64,000 nucleotides of DNA from Eikenella corrodens (GTDB lineage: Bacteria > Pseudomonadota > Gammaproteobacteria > Burkholderiales > Neisseriaceae). Every line of letters begins with the position of its first letter. The first letter of the stretch is position 1. Of the stretch, positions 1 to 7,931 are shown piece after piece. The notes beneath the pieces were generated by a model, which was not told where the DNA came from, searched no databases, and worked only from the letters and a program-made list of their open reading frames with translations. Location: contig NZ_LT906482.1 in the NCBI RefSeq assembly GCF_900187105.1, positions 1,736,001 through 1,800,000 on the forward strand, read 5' to 3'. The position numbers were made by a program, and so were the translations under genes.

Positions 1-24
1 AGAACGTTCTTATATTATTTAATT

Positions 25-39
25 TGAGAATTATTTTCA
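25..39. promoter_or_regulatory. Candidate Fur box at left window edge
   Basis: TGAGAATTATTTTCA matches the 7-1-7 Fur consensus TGATAATNATTATCA at 12 of the 14 defined positions and is the core of a near-perfect 17-nt palindrome (24-40). It lies about 130 bp upstream of the promoter proposed for the first lipoprotein gene, so it more likely serves a gene beyond the left edge. This rests on pattern match alone. Confidence 0.4.
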
Positions 40-154
40 ATAGTAAAAAGGTATTAGTTTAGAGATAGGATGTGGAGAAACAACAAATCAATAGTTGTAT
101 ACGGTTTGGAGAAACCAGAAGTTGGGCGAAGAACGTGCCTTATCGGCTACGATT

Positions 155-183
155 TTGAAAAACACAGCAGTTTTCTTTACAAT
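155..183 (+). promoter_or_regulatory. Sigma70 promoter of the first lipoprotein gene
   Basis: TTGAAA (155-160) and TACAAT (178-183) are separated by exactly 17 bp. The predicted start of transcription, near 190, leaves a leader of about 50 nt before the ATG at 240. Confidence 0.55.
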
Positions 184-239
184 ACCGCCCAGCAGCAATG
201 CTGCCTTATTCAACCAATATTGAAAGAAGGAATGACTTT

Positions 240-899
240 ATGAAATCTAAACAAGCACTTTGGTTGCTGTGTGTATCTGCCGTACTCGGCCTTTCCGCCT
301 GTGGCGGCAAAGGTGGTGAAGAACAGGCTCCGGCGCCGCAGCAACAAGCTTCACAAAGCCAGGAAGCCAGCCAGCCGGCTGAAAGCAGCAGCCAACAGGA
401 AGCCGCTTCTATGGACAACTTCCTGAGCAACGCCCAAGCTCTGCAGGCGGCAGAAGATTCTCTCAAAGCCTTGCCGCAGTTCTCTGGCAAGGAATTGAAT
501 GTATTCCAAAACGTTCAATTCTATGGCAGCAGCCGTCCGCGCATTGAAATCGACATCCAAGACCCGGAAAAACCGGATAATATCGACCACTACACCTACG
601 AAGACGGTAAGTGGAGCGAACCGCAACCGGTACAAATTTCCGGCGGCGGCGACATGAAAGACAACGTGACCCCGTTGAACGACATCAAGTTTGCCACCGT
701 GGCCACCATCGCCAAAACTTGGAGCGAGAAAGCCAAGGAAGTGGAAGCCACTGAAACCCAGCTGGATTTCGCCAGCTTCCAATTGTGGGTACCGAACCAA
801 ACCCGCCGCTGGATTACTTCCACCATCGAAACTCCGCGCGCCAAATACTCTGCTGATTTTAATGTGGATGGCACGTTGAAAGATTTCAAAAAGCAGTAA
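240..899 (+). CDS. Predicted lipoprotein of unknown function
   Basis: The product is about 219 aa. It starts with a short charged segment (MKSK), a hydrophobic stretch and a lipobox ending LSAC at about residues 18-21, so it should be cleaved by LspA and lipidated at Cys21. Residues 22-55 are rich in Q, S, A, E and P, a typical linker holding a lipoprotein off the membrane. The rest is a soluble mixed domain I cannot assign to a family. The start at 240 is preferred over an upstream in-frame ATG at 198 because AAGGA (227-231) sits 8 nt before it and the lipobox is then correctly placed. It has its own promoter (155-183) and is followed by paired uptake sequences acting as terminators. The cellular role is unknown. 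Confidence 0.8.
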   Translation: MKSKQALWLLCVSAVLGLSACGGKGGEEQAPAPQQQASQSQEASQPAESSSQQEAASMDNFLSNAQALQAAEDSLKALPQFSGKELNVFQNVQFYGSSRPRIEIDIQDPEKPDNIDHYTYEDGKWSEPQPVQISGGGDMKDNVTPLNDIKFATVATIAKTWSEKAKEVEATETQLDFASFQLWVPNQTRRWITSTIETPRAKYSADFNVDGTLKDFKKQ

Positions 900-927
900 T
901 ATAAAGAGCAGCTTAGAGAGTAAATAA

Positions 928-987
928 AGGCTACCTGAAAACGTAGCGCAGTGAAGTTTCTGCGAAACTAAGTTTTTCAGGTAGCCT
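928..987 (+). terminator. Paired uptake sequences forming a terminator
   Basis: Eikenella-type DUS at 928-939 and its inverted complement at 976-987 can form a 12-bp stem with a loop of 36 nt just after the lipoprotein stop codon. Inverted DUS pairs are known to double as intrinsic terminators in Neisseriaceae. Confidence 0.55.
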
Positions 988-1031
988 TCTATCTTGGATG
1001 GGTAAAACCAGAGACCGCCATAGGCAGCAAA

Positions 1032-1079
1032 AGGCTACCTGAAAGCATAGCGAACACAACGCATATTTTCAGGTAGCCT
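1032..1079. terminator. Second DUS pair between convergent genes
   Basis: DUS at 1032-1043 and its complement at 1068-1079 lie between the lipoprotein gene and the convergent AraC-type gene. The symmetric stem could stop transcription from both sides. Confidence 0.5.
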
Positions 1080-1100
1080 TCATCCATTAAAACACTATGC

Positions 1101-2009
1101 TCAAGCCACGGCCTTCTCCGCCTCTTCCAGCTGCTGCACGCGGTATTGTTTCGGCGTTTGCCCGAAATACTGCTTAAACGCACGGTTGAAATGCGATTCC
1201 GACACAAAGCCGTTTTCCAGCGCAATGCGCAAAATCGTATCCGCACTTGCCGCCAGCTGCACCGCCGCCTGTTGCAGGCGGATCGACAGCACAAAGCGGT
1301 GCGGGCTCTCTCCGATTACCGATTTAAACAAGCGCATCAGCTGTGCCCGCGAGAGTTTGGCCATTTCCGCCATCCGTGCAATCGACCAATCCTCCTGCGG
1401 CGCGAGCAACACTGCCTGCAACAGCCCGCTGAGGCGCGGGTCTTCCAGCTGCGATAAAAAAGAAGGATCGCTGCTCTGCTGCCGGTAGCGCCGCAACACC
1501 GCCACCAGCATCACCTGCGAAAGCGCATTCACCACCGTGCCGCTGCCGTAGCGCAGCCTTTCTGCCTCATCCAGCATCATCGATGCCGTTTGCCGCATTT
1601 CCGGCAGCGGCAGCAGCAGGCATTCTGGCATGCCCAGCCACAGCGCCGCATGGCGCGTGTAGCGGTATTGCCCGCACAATAATTGCAAGCGGTTGCCGCC
1701 GCAGTCTTTCACTGCCAGCACGCCGTTTCCGTGAAGCTGCGGCTTGCCCGCCGGTTGCTCCAAGCCCTCCAAACTGTCGGCAATGCTGTGCGCCGTATCG
1801 TAGGGCAGCAGCACCGCATCGCCCGTGCTCAACGCCACCGTCTGCCCGTTGCCCACCCGTAGCCAGCCGCTACCCGACACCACCCAATGCAGCCGCGCTG
1901 TTTCCGGCTCGGTTTTGTGTTCCAAATGAAACCCGCCGCCCAGCCGGCAGCACACATCAATCCGACCTCGCAGCCGCGCCAGATAAATTAATTTGTCTAA
2001 CACATCCAT
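1101..2009 (-). CDS. AraC-family transcriptional regulator
   Basis: The protein is 302 aa. Residues about 10-170 form a cupin-type sensor domain (HWVVSGSGWLRVGNG, then LLPYDTAHS), the arrangement of AraC regulators that bind a small ligand at the N-terminus. Residues about 195-295 hold the two helix-turn-helix motifs of the family: WSIARMAEMAKLSRAQLMRL, and later ILRIALENGFVSESHFNRAF followed by FGQTPKQYR. The gene is divergent from the AhpD-like gene at 2266, across about 255 bp, so that gene or the adjoining rhodanese are plausible targets; this is inferred from position only. It overlaps no neighbour and ends next to a DUS hairpin. The inducer is unknown. Confidence 0.88.
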   Translation of the reverse strand: MDVLDKLIYLARLRGRIDVCCRLGGGFHLEHKTEPETARLHWVVSGSGWLRVGNGQTVALSTGDAVLLPYDTAHSIADSLEGLEQPAGKPQLHGNGVLAVKDCGGNRLQLLCGQYRYTRHAALWLGMPECLLLPLPEMRQTASMMLDEAERLRYGSGTVVNALSQVMLVAVLRRYRQQSSDPSFLSQLEDPRLSGLLQAVLLAPQEDWSIARMAEMAKLSRAQLMRLFKSVIGESPHRFVLSIRLQQAAVQLAASADTILRIALENGFVSESHFNRAFKQYFGQTPKQYRVQQLEEAEKAVA

Positions 2010-2265
2010 TTCTCTTCTCCTTATTGGTCGGTGGCGGGAACATATCGCTAAAACGCTTTACTTTATACGGTGTTGGCTCTCTTTGCCATGTTGCTTGTAT
2101 TGCCGCTGAGCAGGAAAAATAATTGCTTCAGCTATCGCAGTCAAAAGAATGAGACGATCAGTCAATCCCTACACTAAAACTTATGCCATCATACGCCCCA
2201 TCAAACGGTTTCGGCAAAAGCCGTCCGTTCAAATTTTATTTGAGTTTATTCGCCAGGAGAACACC

Positions 2266-2607
2266 ATGTTTTTAGATTGGAAAAAACACGCCACCCACGT
2301 TAAACAATCATTTGCCAAGCTCGGCAAAGGCCACCCCAAAATGTTGGCCGGCTACGCCGCCCTTGAAAGCGCCGCCGCAGCCGAAGCGCTGGATGCCAAA
2401 ACCCGCGAACTCATCGCCCTGGCCGTGGCCGTTACCACCCGCTGCGAAAGCTGCATTGCCGTGCACGCCCAAGCCGCTGTGAAAGCCGGTGCCACCGAGA
2501 GCGAAGTGGCCGGTGCGCTCGCCACCGCCATCTCCCTCAACGCCGGTGCCGCCTACACCTACTCTCTGCGTGCCCTCGAAGCCGTAGAAGATGCCCGCGA
2601 AGCCTAA
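2266..2607 (+). CDS. Carboxymuconolactone decarboxylase/AhpD-like protein
   Basis: The product is 113 aa. The sequence TTRCESCIAVH carries the CxxC plus nearby histidine of the AhpD-like fold, in which the two cysteines act as a redox pair with a proton-relay histidine. Short single-domain members are generally thought to serve as peroxidase or disulfide partners. The start at 2266 follows CAGGAGA (2253-2259); the longer frame from 2149 has no ribosome site and an unconvincing N-terminus. It lies divergent from the AraC-type regulator and 75 bp upstream of a rhodanese, from which it is separated by a DUS pair (2615-2626, 2639-2650). The physiological substrate cannot be read from the sequence. 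Confidence 0.85.
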   Translation: MFLDWKKHATHVKQSFAKLGKGHPKMLAGYAALESAAAAEALDAKTRELIALAVAVTTRCESCIAVHAQAAVKAGATESEVAGALATAISLNAGAAYTYSLRALEAVEDAREA

Positions 2608-2614
2608 ACCGATT

Positions 2615-2650
2615 TTCAGGTAGCCTTTAATGAATAAAAGGCTACCTGAA
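2615..2650. terminator. DUS inverted pair between AhpD-like and rhodanese genes
   Basis: TTCAGGTAGCCT at 2615-2626 and AGGCTACCTGAA at 2639-2650 form a 12-bp stem with a 12-nt loop rich in A. It could reduce read-through into the rhodanese gene. Confidence 0.45.
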
Positions 2651-2683
2651 ATTCCCCTTTCCACCATCAAGAGAAAGATCCCC

Positions 2684-3070
2684 ATGAAGAAAACCCTCTC
2701 TCTAGCCGCCATCGCCCTTTTGGCCGCCCTCCCAGTTGCTGCTTCTGCCCACGGCCAGCATAGCCGCAAGCCTGCCCAGCAGCAAAGCCAGCCGCGCCAG
2801 GCCCCCGCCCGCCAAGAAGCCGTCTGGATCGACGTGCGCACGCCCGAAGAATATGCCGCAGGCCATCTGGAAAACGCCAAAAATATTCCGCACGACCAAA
2901 TCGGCCAGCAGATTGCCGCCCACGTGCCCAATAAAAACACCCCCATCAACCTCTACTGCCGCAGCGGCCGCCGTGCTGAAACCGCCAAACAAGTGTTGGA
3001 AAGCATGGGCTACACCAACGTACAAAACCGTGGCGGCTACGAACAGCTCAAACAATCCGGCATGAGATGA
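2684..3070 (+). CDS. Periplasmic single-domain rhodanese (PspE-like)
   Basis: The product is 128 aa. Residues 1-22 are a signal peptide ending ASA, followed by a short Q/P/R-rich linker. The rhodanese domain (about residues 45-125) has the VWIDVRTPEEYAAGH opening motif and the active-site loop CRSGRR, in which the cysteine carries the persulfide. Small exported rhodaneses such as PspE transfer sulfane sulfur from thiosulfate to acceptors in the periplasm. The start at 2684 fits the signal peptide; an upstream ATG at 2630 would bury it and would read through a DUS. The natural acceptor is unknown. It is followed by three DUS copies (3120-3178). Confidence 0.88.
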   Translation: MKKTLSLAAIALLAALPVAASAHGQHSRKPAQQQSQPRQAPARQEAVWIDVRTPEEYAAGHLENAKNIPHDQIGQQIAAHVPNKNTPINLYCRSGRRAETAKQVLESMGYTNVQNRGGYEQLKQSGMR

Positions 3071-3119
3071 TAATTGCGGCTTGACCGCATCATACCCACT
3101 ACCAAAACTACTGCCCCAA

Positions 3120-3178
3120 AGGCTACCTGAAACTTAAAAAGTTCAGGTAGCCTTTGCTTTGGCAAGAGGCTACCTGAA
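3120..3178. terminator. Cluster of three uptake sequences between convergent genes
   Basis: DUS copies lie at 3120-3131 (+), 3142-3153 (-) and 3167-3178 (+). The first two form a near-perfect hairpin with an AT-rich loop, a likely bidirectional terminator for the rhodanese gene and the convergent nadD. Confidence 0.55.
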
Positions 3179-3181
3179 GAG

Positions 3182-3796
3182 TTATGCGCCGGTGTGGCAA
3201 TATAATTGGTGTTGCCGGATGTAGCCGAGCACTTCGGGGGGGATGTCGGGGCTGGTGTGTTCGGTGGTGAGTTGTTGGCGGATTTGGCTGGAGCTGATGG
3301 GCAGCGGCTCGGCTCGCAGGATGTGTAGACGGCCTTGGGGCAGGGCTTCGGCCAGCCAGGTTTGCAGTGGGGCGGGGGCTTGGGCGAGGCTGTTGCCGGG
3401 GCGGGGGGCGGCGGCGATGCGGCATTGGCGCACGAGGTTTTGCCAGCGGTGCCAGGTGTGCAGTTGCAACAGGCTGTCCATGCCGATGAGCAGCCAGAGC
3501 CCGGCGGTAGGGAAGTGTTGGCGGAAGATTTGCACAGTGTCGTGGGTGTAGGTGGCGCCTTGGCGGACGATGTCGCAGTCGCTCACTGCAAGGCGGGAGT
3601 CTGCTTGGGCGGCGATTTCGGCCATGGCGAGGCGGTGGTGGGCGGGAGTGCGGGGGGTGATTTTGTGGTAGGGGTCGCCGGCGGGCAGGAGGATGACGCT
3701 TTCTAAATCCAGCTCGTCGGCAAAGCTGCGGGCGATGTGCAGGTGGCCGTTGTGGATGGGGTCGAAGGTGCCGCCAAAGAGGCCGATGCGGGGCAT
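3182..3796 (-). CDS. nadD: Nicotinate-nucleotide adenylyltransferase
   Basis: The protein is 204 aa, normal for NadD. It joins ATP and nicotinate mononucleotide to give deamido-NAD in NAD synthesis. The N-terminus MPRIGLFGGTFDPIHNGHL contains the nucleotidyltransferase motif GGTFDPIHxGH, and ISSSQIRQQL near residue 170 is the second conserved (SSxxIR) nucleotide-binding motif. The gene is transcribed away from a 196-bp gap separating it from ruvA. In many bacteria nadD is followed by rsfS and rlmH, but here the next gene downstream is the convergent rhodanese, so that linkage is broken. Confidence 0.95.
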   Translation of the reverse strand: MPRIGLFGGTFDPIHNGHLHIARSFADELDLESVILLPAGDPYHKITPRTPAHHRLAMAEIAAQADSRLAVSDCDIVRQGATYTHDTVQIFRQHFPTAGLWLLIGMDSLLQLHTWHRWQNLVRQCRIAAAPRPGNSLAQAPAPLQTWLAEALPQGRLHILRAEPLPISSSQIRQQLTTEHTSPDIPPEVLGYIRQHQLYCHTGA

Positions 3797-3992
3797 GGTG
3801 GGGTTCCTTTGCTGGGGCTTTCAGGTAGCCTTTGGGTGGGTATGGCAATAAGTTAAACTTTTGCTACGGCGTTGGCTCACTTGTTGCATGTGTGCATTGT
3901 TTGTGGCTTGCCGCTTTGTATTGACTGTGTTGGTTAACTATTAAGAGGCTACCTGAAAATGGTTGGTTCAGTTTCAGGTAACCTTTATCTGT

Positions 3993-4574
3993 TTATTTCA
4001 GCAGGTTTTTCAAGGCTAGGCGCACGCCTTCGCCCACTTCGGTATCGGCTGGGATGCCTTTGGTGGCGGCACGGGCTTCTTTTTCGTTGTAGCCGAGGGC
4101 GAGCAGGGTGCTGACGATGTCTTCGCTGCTGTCGCCTGCTTGAGCAGCGAGCTGGGTTTGGACGCCGTTAAAGGTAGTGAGTTTGCCGCGCAGTTCGAGC
4201 ACCATGCGTTCGGCGGTTTTCTTGCCGATGCCGGGGGCGGAGGAGAGGCGTTTGATGTCTTCGGCGGCAATGGCGGCGGCGAGCTCGTCGGCATTCATGG
4301 CGGAGAGGATGCCGAGCGCGGTTTTGGCGCCGATGCCGCTCACTTTGATGAGCTGGCGGAAGGTGTTGCGTTCGCTGTGGCTGCCGAAGCCGAAGAGAAG
4401 GTGGGCGTCTTCGCGCACGATGAGCTGTGTGTAGAGCGAGACGGTTTCGCCCACAGGGGGCAGGGTGTAGAAGGTTTGCATGGAAACGTCGGCTTCGTAG
4501 GCGACGCCGTTTACGTCGATAACGACTTGCGGGGGGATGGCTTCGATGAGTTTGCCGGTGAGCTTGCTGATCAT
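3993..4574 (-). CDS. ruvA: Holliday junction helicase subunit RuvA
   Basis: The protein is 193 aa and aligns from end to end with RuvA. RuvA forms a tetramer that holds the four-way DNA junction and loads the RuvB motor in recombinational repair. The N-terminal OB-fold ([27 protein letters not shown]) is followed by the two helix-hairpin-helix segments ([17 protein letters not shown] and [19 protein letters not shown]) and a C-terminal UBA-like domain (about residues 145-193) that contacts RuvB. ruvB and ruvC are not in this window. A degenerate DUS pair (3946-3984) follows the stop codon. Confidence 0.96.
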   Translation of the reverse strand: MISKLTGKLIEAIPPQVVIDVNGVAYEADVSMQTFYTLPPVGETVSLYTQLIVREDAHLLFGFGSHSERNTFRQLIKVSGIGAKTALGILSAMNADELAAAIAAEDIKRLSSAPGIGKKTAERMVLELRGKLTTFNGVQTQLAAQAGDSSEDIVSTLLALGYNEKEARAATKGIPADTEVGEGVRLALKNLLK

Positions 4575-4677
4575 GGGATGAGGCTACCTGAAAAATGGGA
4601 AGAGGGGCATTATATCGGTTTATTCAAACGGGTTATAATCGGGCATTGATTTTGATTGGGTTTAAGGGGGAATGATG

Positions 4678-5151
4678 ATGAAAAAACGGAATTTTGCGGC
4701 TGCCGCCTGTGTTGCGCTGTTGGCCGGCTGTTCGGGCAGCAATGTGCTGCTGGGCTTGGGTTTTGCCGGCCGCCATCTTGGCTTGGGCACGGGCTTGAGT
4801 ATTCCGGTGGGCAGCCGGAATAACGGCAGCAATGTGCAGGATTTGGGCGGTTTGCGCATTATCGAGGAGCAGGTGGTCACGTATTTCGATGCGCAGGGCA
4901 AGGCCGTGCCAAACGAAGTGAAGGGCGGCTACTACCGCCAGCTGTTGAGACGCCAAGGCAGGAGTTATTTGGTGCAGGATTTTTACGAGAGCGGGCAGAA
5001 GCGCAGCGACGCCATGCTGCTCACCCGCGAGAGCCTGTATGATTTCCGCGCCCATCCGCAAAACGGGGTGCTCACCACTTATGCCATCAACGGCAATATT
5101 CTGTATCAGCAGAATTTTAGAAACGGTAAGATGGTGTCGGCTTCGTATTGA
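4678..5151 (+). CDS. Small lipoprotein of unknown function
   Basis: The product is about 157 aa. MKKRNFAAAACVALLAGC is a lipoprotein signal with lipobox LAGC and acylated Cys18. Three consecutive ATGs (4672, 4675, 4678) are available; the third is chosen because AAGGGGG (4664-4670) is then 7 nt away, while the first two are too close. The mature part has a glycine-rich segment, then repeats resembling YwqK/MORN-type motifs (VTYFDAQGKAVPNEVKGGYY, YESGQKRSDAML, YAINGNILYQQNF). TATAAT at 4633-4638 is a likely -10 element; no clear -35 is visible. I recognise it only as a conserved neisserial type of lipoprotein without known role. Its stop is 66 bp before hsdM. Confidence 0.75.
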   Translation: MKKRNFAAAACVALLAGCSGSNVLLGLGFAGRHLGLGTGLSIPVGSRNNGSNVQDLGGLRIIEEQVVTYFDAQGKAVPNEVKGGYYRQLLRRQGRSYLVQDFYESGQKRSDAMLLTRESLYDFRAHPQNGVLTTYAINGNILYQQNFRNGKMVSASY

Positions 5152-5217
5152 GTATTTGTTTATAAGTGTTAATTGGTAAGTTTTAATTTTATGGATAAAG
5201 GAAATTAGGAGAGTATC

Positions 5218-6759
5218 ATGACCGCCACCCAACAACGCGCCCAACTGCACCGTCAAATCTGGAAAATTGCCGACGAAGTACGCGGCGCGGTGGATGGATG
5301 GGACTTTAAACAATACGTTCTCGGCACGCTTTTCTACCGATTTATCAGCGAAAACTTCACCGACTATATGCAGGCAGGCGACAGCAGTATTGATTACGCT
5401 GCCATGTCCGACAGCATCATCACGCCCGAAATCAAAGACGATGCCGTAAAAGTCAAAGGCTATTTCATCTACCCCAGCCAACTTTTTTGCAATATTGCCG
5501 CCGAAGCCCATCAAAACGAAGAGCTCAACACTAAGCTGAAAGAAATTTTTACCGCGATTGAAAGCTCCGCCTCTGGCTATCCGTCCGAACAAGACATCAA
5601 AGGCCTGTTTGACGACTTCGACACCACCAGCAGCCGGCTCGGCAGCACAGTTGCCGACAAGAACAAACGCCTTGCCGCCGTCCTCAAAGGGGTGGCGGAG
5701 CTTGATTTCGGCAGTTTTGAAGACCACCACATCGACCTTTTCGGCGATGCCTACGAATACCTGATTTCCAACTACGCCGCCAATGCAGGCAAATCCGGCG
5801 GCGAATTTTTCACCCCGCAAAACGTATCCAAACTGATTGCGCGGCTGGCGGTGCACGGACAGGAGAAAGTCAACAAAATCTACGACCCCGCCTGCGGCTC
5901 GGGCAGCCTGCTCTTGCAGGCGAAAAAACAGTTTGACGAGCACATCATCGAAGAAGGCTTCTTCGGGCAGGAAATCAACCACACCACCTACAACCTCGCC
6001 CGCATGAACATGTTCCTGCACAACGTCAATTACAACCAATTCCACATCGAATTGGGCGACACGCTGACCAAGCCCAAGCTCAAAGACAGCAAACCTTTTG
6101 ATGCCATCGTCTCCAATCCGCCTTATTCCATCAACTGGATAGGCAGCGACGACCCCACCTTAATCAACGACGACCGCTTTGCCCCAGCAGGTGTACTTGC
6201 CCCGAAATCCAAAGCCGATTTTGCCTTCATCCTGCACGCACTGAACTACCTTTCCGGCAGAGGCCGCGCCGCCATCGTCTCATTCCCCGGCATTTTCTAT
6301 CGCGGCGGTGCAGAGCAGAAAATCCGCCAATATCTGGTGGAGGGCAACTACGTGGAAACCGTGATTGCCCTTGCGCCCAATCTCTTTTACGGCACCAGCA
6401 TCGCCGTCAATATCCTGGTTTTGTCCAAACACAAAGACAATACCGACATCCAATTTATCGATGCAAGCGGCTTCTTTAAGAAAGAAACCAACAACAACGT
6501 CTTAACCGAAGAACACATTGCCGAAATCGTCAAACTCTTCGCCGATAAAGCCGATGTGCCGCATATCGCCCAAAACGCTGCCCAGCAAACCGTCAAAGAC
6601 AACGGCTACAACCTAGCCGTCAGCAGCTATGTTGAAGCCGAAGACACCCGCGAGGCCGTCGACATCAAACAGCTCAACGCCGAAATCAGCGAAACCGTCG
6701 CCAAAATCGAACGGCTGCGGCGTGAAATTGACGAAGTGATTACAGAGATTGAAGCATGA
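5218..6759 (+). CDS. hsdM: Type I restriction-modification DNA methyltransferase subunit
   Basis: The protein is 513 aa, usual for HsdM of the EcoR124-like (IC) group. HsdM, with HsdS, transfers methyl groups from S-adenosylmethionine to adenine in the recognition site. Seen here: an N-terminal helical HsdM domain (residues 1-150), the SAM-binding motif [12 protein letters not shown] near residue 223, and the catalytic motif SNPPYSI near residue 300 (N6-adenine type NPPY). The C-terminal 40 residues are coiled coil, as expected for contact with HsdS. AGGAGAG precedes the ATG. It overlaps rhuM by four bases (ATGA), so the two are translationally coupled. Base composition is somewhat lower in GC than the flanking core genes. 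Confidence 0.96.
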   Translation: MTATQQRAQLHRQIWKIADEVRGAVDGWDFKQYVLGTLFYRFISENFTDYMQAGDSSIDYAAMSDSIITPEIKDDAVKVKGYFIYPSQLFCNIAAEAHQNEELNTKLKEIFTAIESSASGYPSEQDIKGLFDDFDTTSSRLGSTVADKNKRLAAVLKGVAELDFGSFEDHHIDLFGDAYEYLISNYAANAGKSGGEFFTPQNVSKLIARLAVHGQEKVNKIYDPACGSGSLLLQAKKQFDEHIIEEGFFGQEINHTTYNLARMNMFLHNVNYNQFHIELGDTLTKPKLKDSKPFDAIVSNPPYSINWIGSDDPTLINDDRFAPAGVLAPKSKADFAFILHALNYLSGRGRAAIVSFPGIFYRGGAEQKIRQYLVEGNYVETVIALAPNLFYGTSIAVNILVLSKHKDNTDIQFIDASGFFKKETNNNVLTEEHIAEIVKLFADKADVPHIAQNAAQQTVKDNGYNLAVSSYVEAEDTREAVDIKQLNAEISETVAKIERLRREIDEVITEIEA

Positions 6760-7766
6760 GCATCATCCTATACACCGCCAACGACGGCACTGCCCAATTT
6801 GCCTTGCAGGAATTTGGCGGACAGCTTTGGCTGACGCAGGCGGACATGGCAGAACTGTACCAAACCACCAAACAAAATATCAGCAAACACATTAAAACCA
6901 TTATTGCAGAGCAAGAATTGGAAGAGGAGGCAACTGTCAACTTCCGGTTGACAGTTCAAAATGAAAACGGGCGCAAGGTAAACCGCAAAATCGCCCATTA
7001 TTCCCTGCCCATGATTATTGCCGTCGGCTACCGCGTCCGTTCCGCGCGCGGCACCCAATTCCGCCAATGGGCAACCGAACGGCTGGACGAATATCTGACC
7101 AAAGGCTTTGCCATAGACGACGAACGCCTGAAAGGCACAGGCGGCGGCGACTATTGGAAAGAACTGCTCAACCGCATCCGCGACATCCGCAGCAGCGAAA
7201 AAGCCCTATACCGGCAAGTGCTTGATTTATATGCCACCAGCCAAGACTACAACCCCAAAAGCAGCGAAAGCCAAACCTTTTTTGCCGCCGTTCAAAACAA
7301 ACTGCACTATGCCGCCAGCCGGCAAACCGCAGCCGAACTGATATACAGTCGTGCCGACAGCAGCAAAGACTTTATGGGGCTGACCACCTTTCAAGGCGCA
7401 ATCCCCACCCTGAATGAAGCCAAAATCGCCAAAAACTACCTGACCGAAGACGAACTGTTCCGCCTGAACCGTCTGGTTTCCGCCTTCTTCGACCTGGCGG
7501 AAATCAAAGCGCAGGAGCAAAGCCCCATGTATATGCGCGACTGGATAGCCGAATTGGACAAATTTTCCGGGCTGTACGGCCAAGGCACATTACAGGGTGC
7601 AGGCAGCATCAGCCGCAAACAGGCAGAGCAGAAAGCCGAACGCGAATACCGCGCCTATGAAGCGCGCATCCTGTCGCCGGTGGAGCAAGCCTATCTGGAA
7701 AGCGTTAAAGCGTTGGAAAAAACAGCCGTGCAACAGCTTAAACAGAAAAAAGACGGCAAAAAATAA
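6756..7766 (+). CDS. rhuM: RhuM-family protein within the hsd operon
   Basis: The protein is 336 aa and belongs to the family named after Salmonella RhuM. It opens with an ARM-like DNA-binding region: [21 protein letters not shown] resembles a helix-turn-helix (about residues 28-50), followed by ...[21 protein letters not shown] and [12 protein letters not shown], which are diagnostic of the family. The C-terminal half is helical with lysine-rich coiled coil. Members are often found inside type I restriction loci, but their biochemical function is not established. The start codon overlaps the hsdM stop (ATGA). Whether it regulates, inhibits or protects the restriction enzyme is open; the location suggests only that it is co-expressed with it. 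Confidence 0.88.
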   Translation: MSIILYTANDGTAQFALQEFGGQLWLTQADMAELYQTTKQNISKHIKTIIAEQELEEEATVNFRLTVQNENGRKVNRKIAHYSLPMIIAVGYRVRSARGTQFRQWATERLDEYLTKGFAIDDERLKGTGGGDYWKELLNRIRDIRSSEKALYRQVLDLYATSQDYNPKSSESQTFFAAVQNKLHYAASRQTAAELIYSRADSSKDFMGLTTFQGAIPTLNEAKIAKNYLTEDELFRLNRLVSAFFDLAEIKAQEQSPMYMRDWIAELDKFSGLYGQGTLQGAGSISRKQAEQKAEREYRAYEARILSPVEQAYLESVKALEKTAVQQLKQKKDGKK

Positions 7767-7775
7767 CCCTGATTC

Positions 7776-7821
7776 AGGCTACCTGAAAAAGCAGCCTGCA
7801 CACTGTTTCAGGCAGCCTGAA
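7776..7821. repeat. Three uptake-sequence dialects side by side
   Basis: Within 46 bp lie AGGCTACCTGAA (7776-7787, Eikenella dialect), AAGCAGCCTGCA (7789-7800, Kingella kingae dialect) and AGGCAGCCTGAA (7810-7821, another Kingella-type dialect). Dialect names follow published comparisons of Neisseriaceae DUS; the matches themselves are exact. A further AGGCAGCCTGAA lies at 9187-9198 and the one-off AAGCAGTCTGCA at 9200-9211. Confidence 0.75.
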
Positions 7822-7828
7822 AGCAGGA

Positions 7829-7880
7829 CGGGCTTCAGCCCGCCGAAACAACGGCAAACGGACATAGCGGGCTGAAGCCC
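7829..7880. repeat. Inverted repeat between rhuM and hsdS
   Basis: GGGCTTCAGCCCG (7830-7842) and CGGGCTGAAGCCC (7868-7880) are exact inverted complements, each also nearly self-complementary. A further small hairpin, CCCGCCGCAGCGGG, follows at 7899-7912. This could be a terminator, a transcript-processing site or a small repetitive element; it separates hsdM-rhuM from hsdS by 165 bp. Confidence 0.6.
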
Positions 7881-7931
7881 CTCACAACCGCCCCACATCC
7901 CGCCGCAGCGGGAAAGAAACGGAAAACAACC

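Noticed and set aside
4633..6045. 470-codon minus-strand frame over the small lipoprotein and hsdM
   Set aside because: It spans two well-supported plus-strand genes and has no family resemblance.
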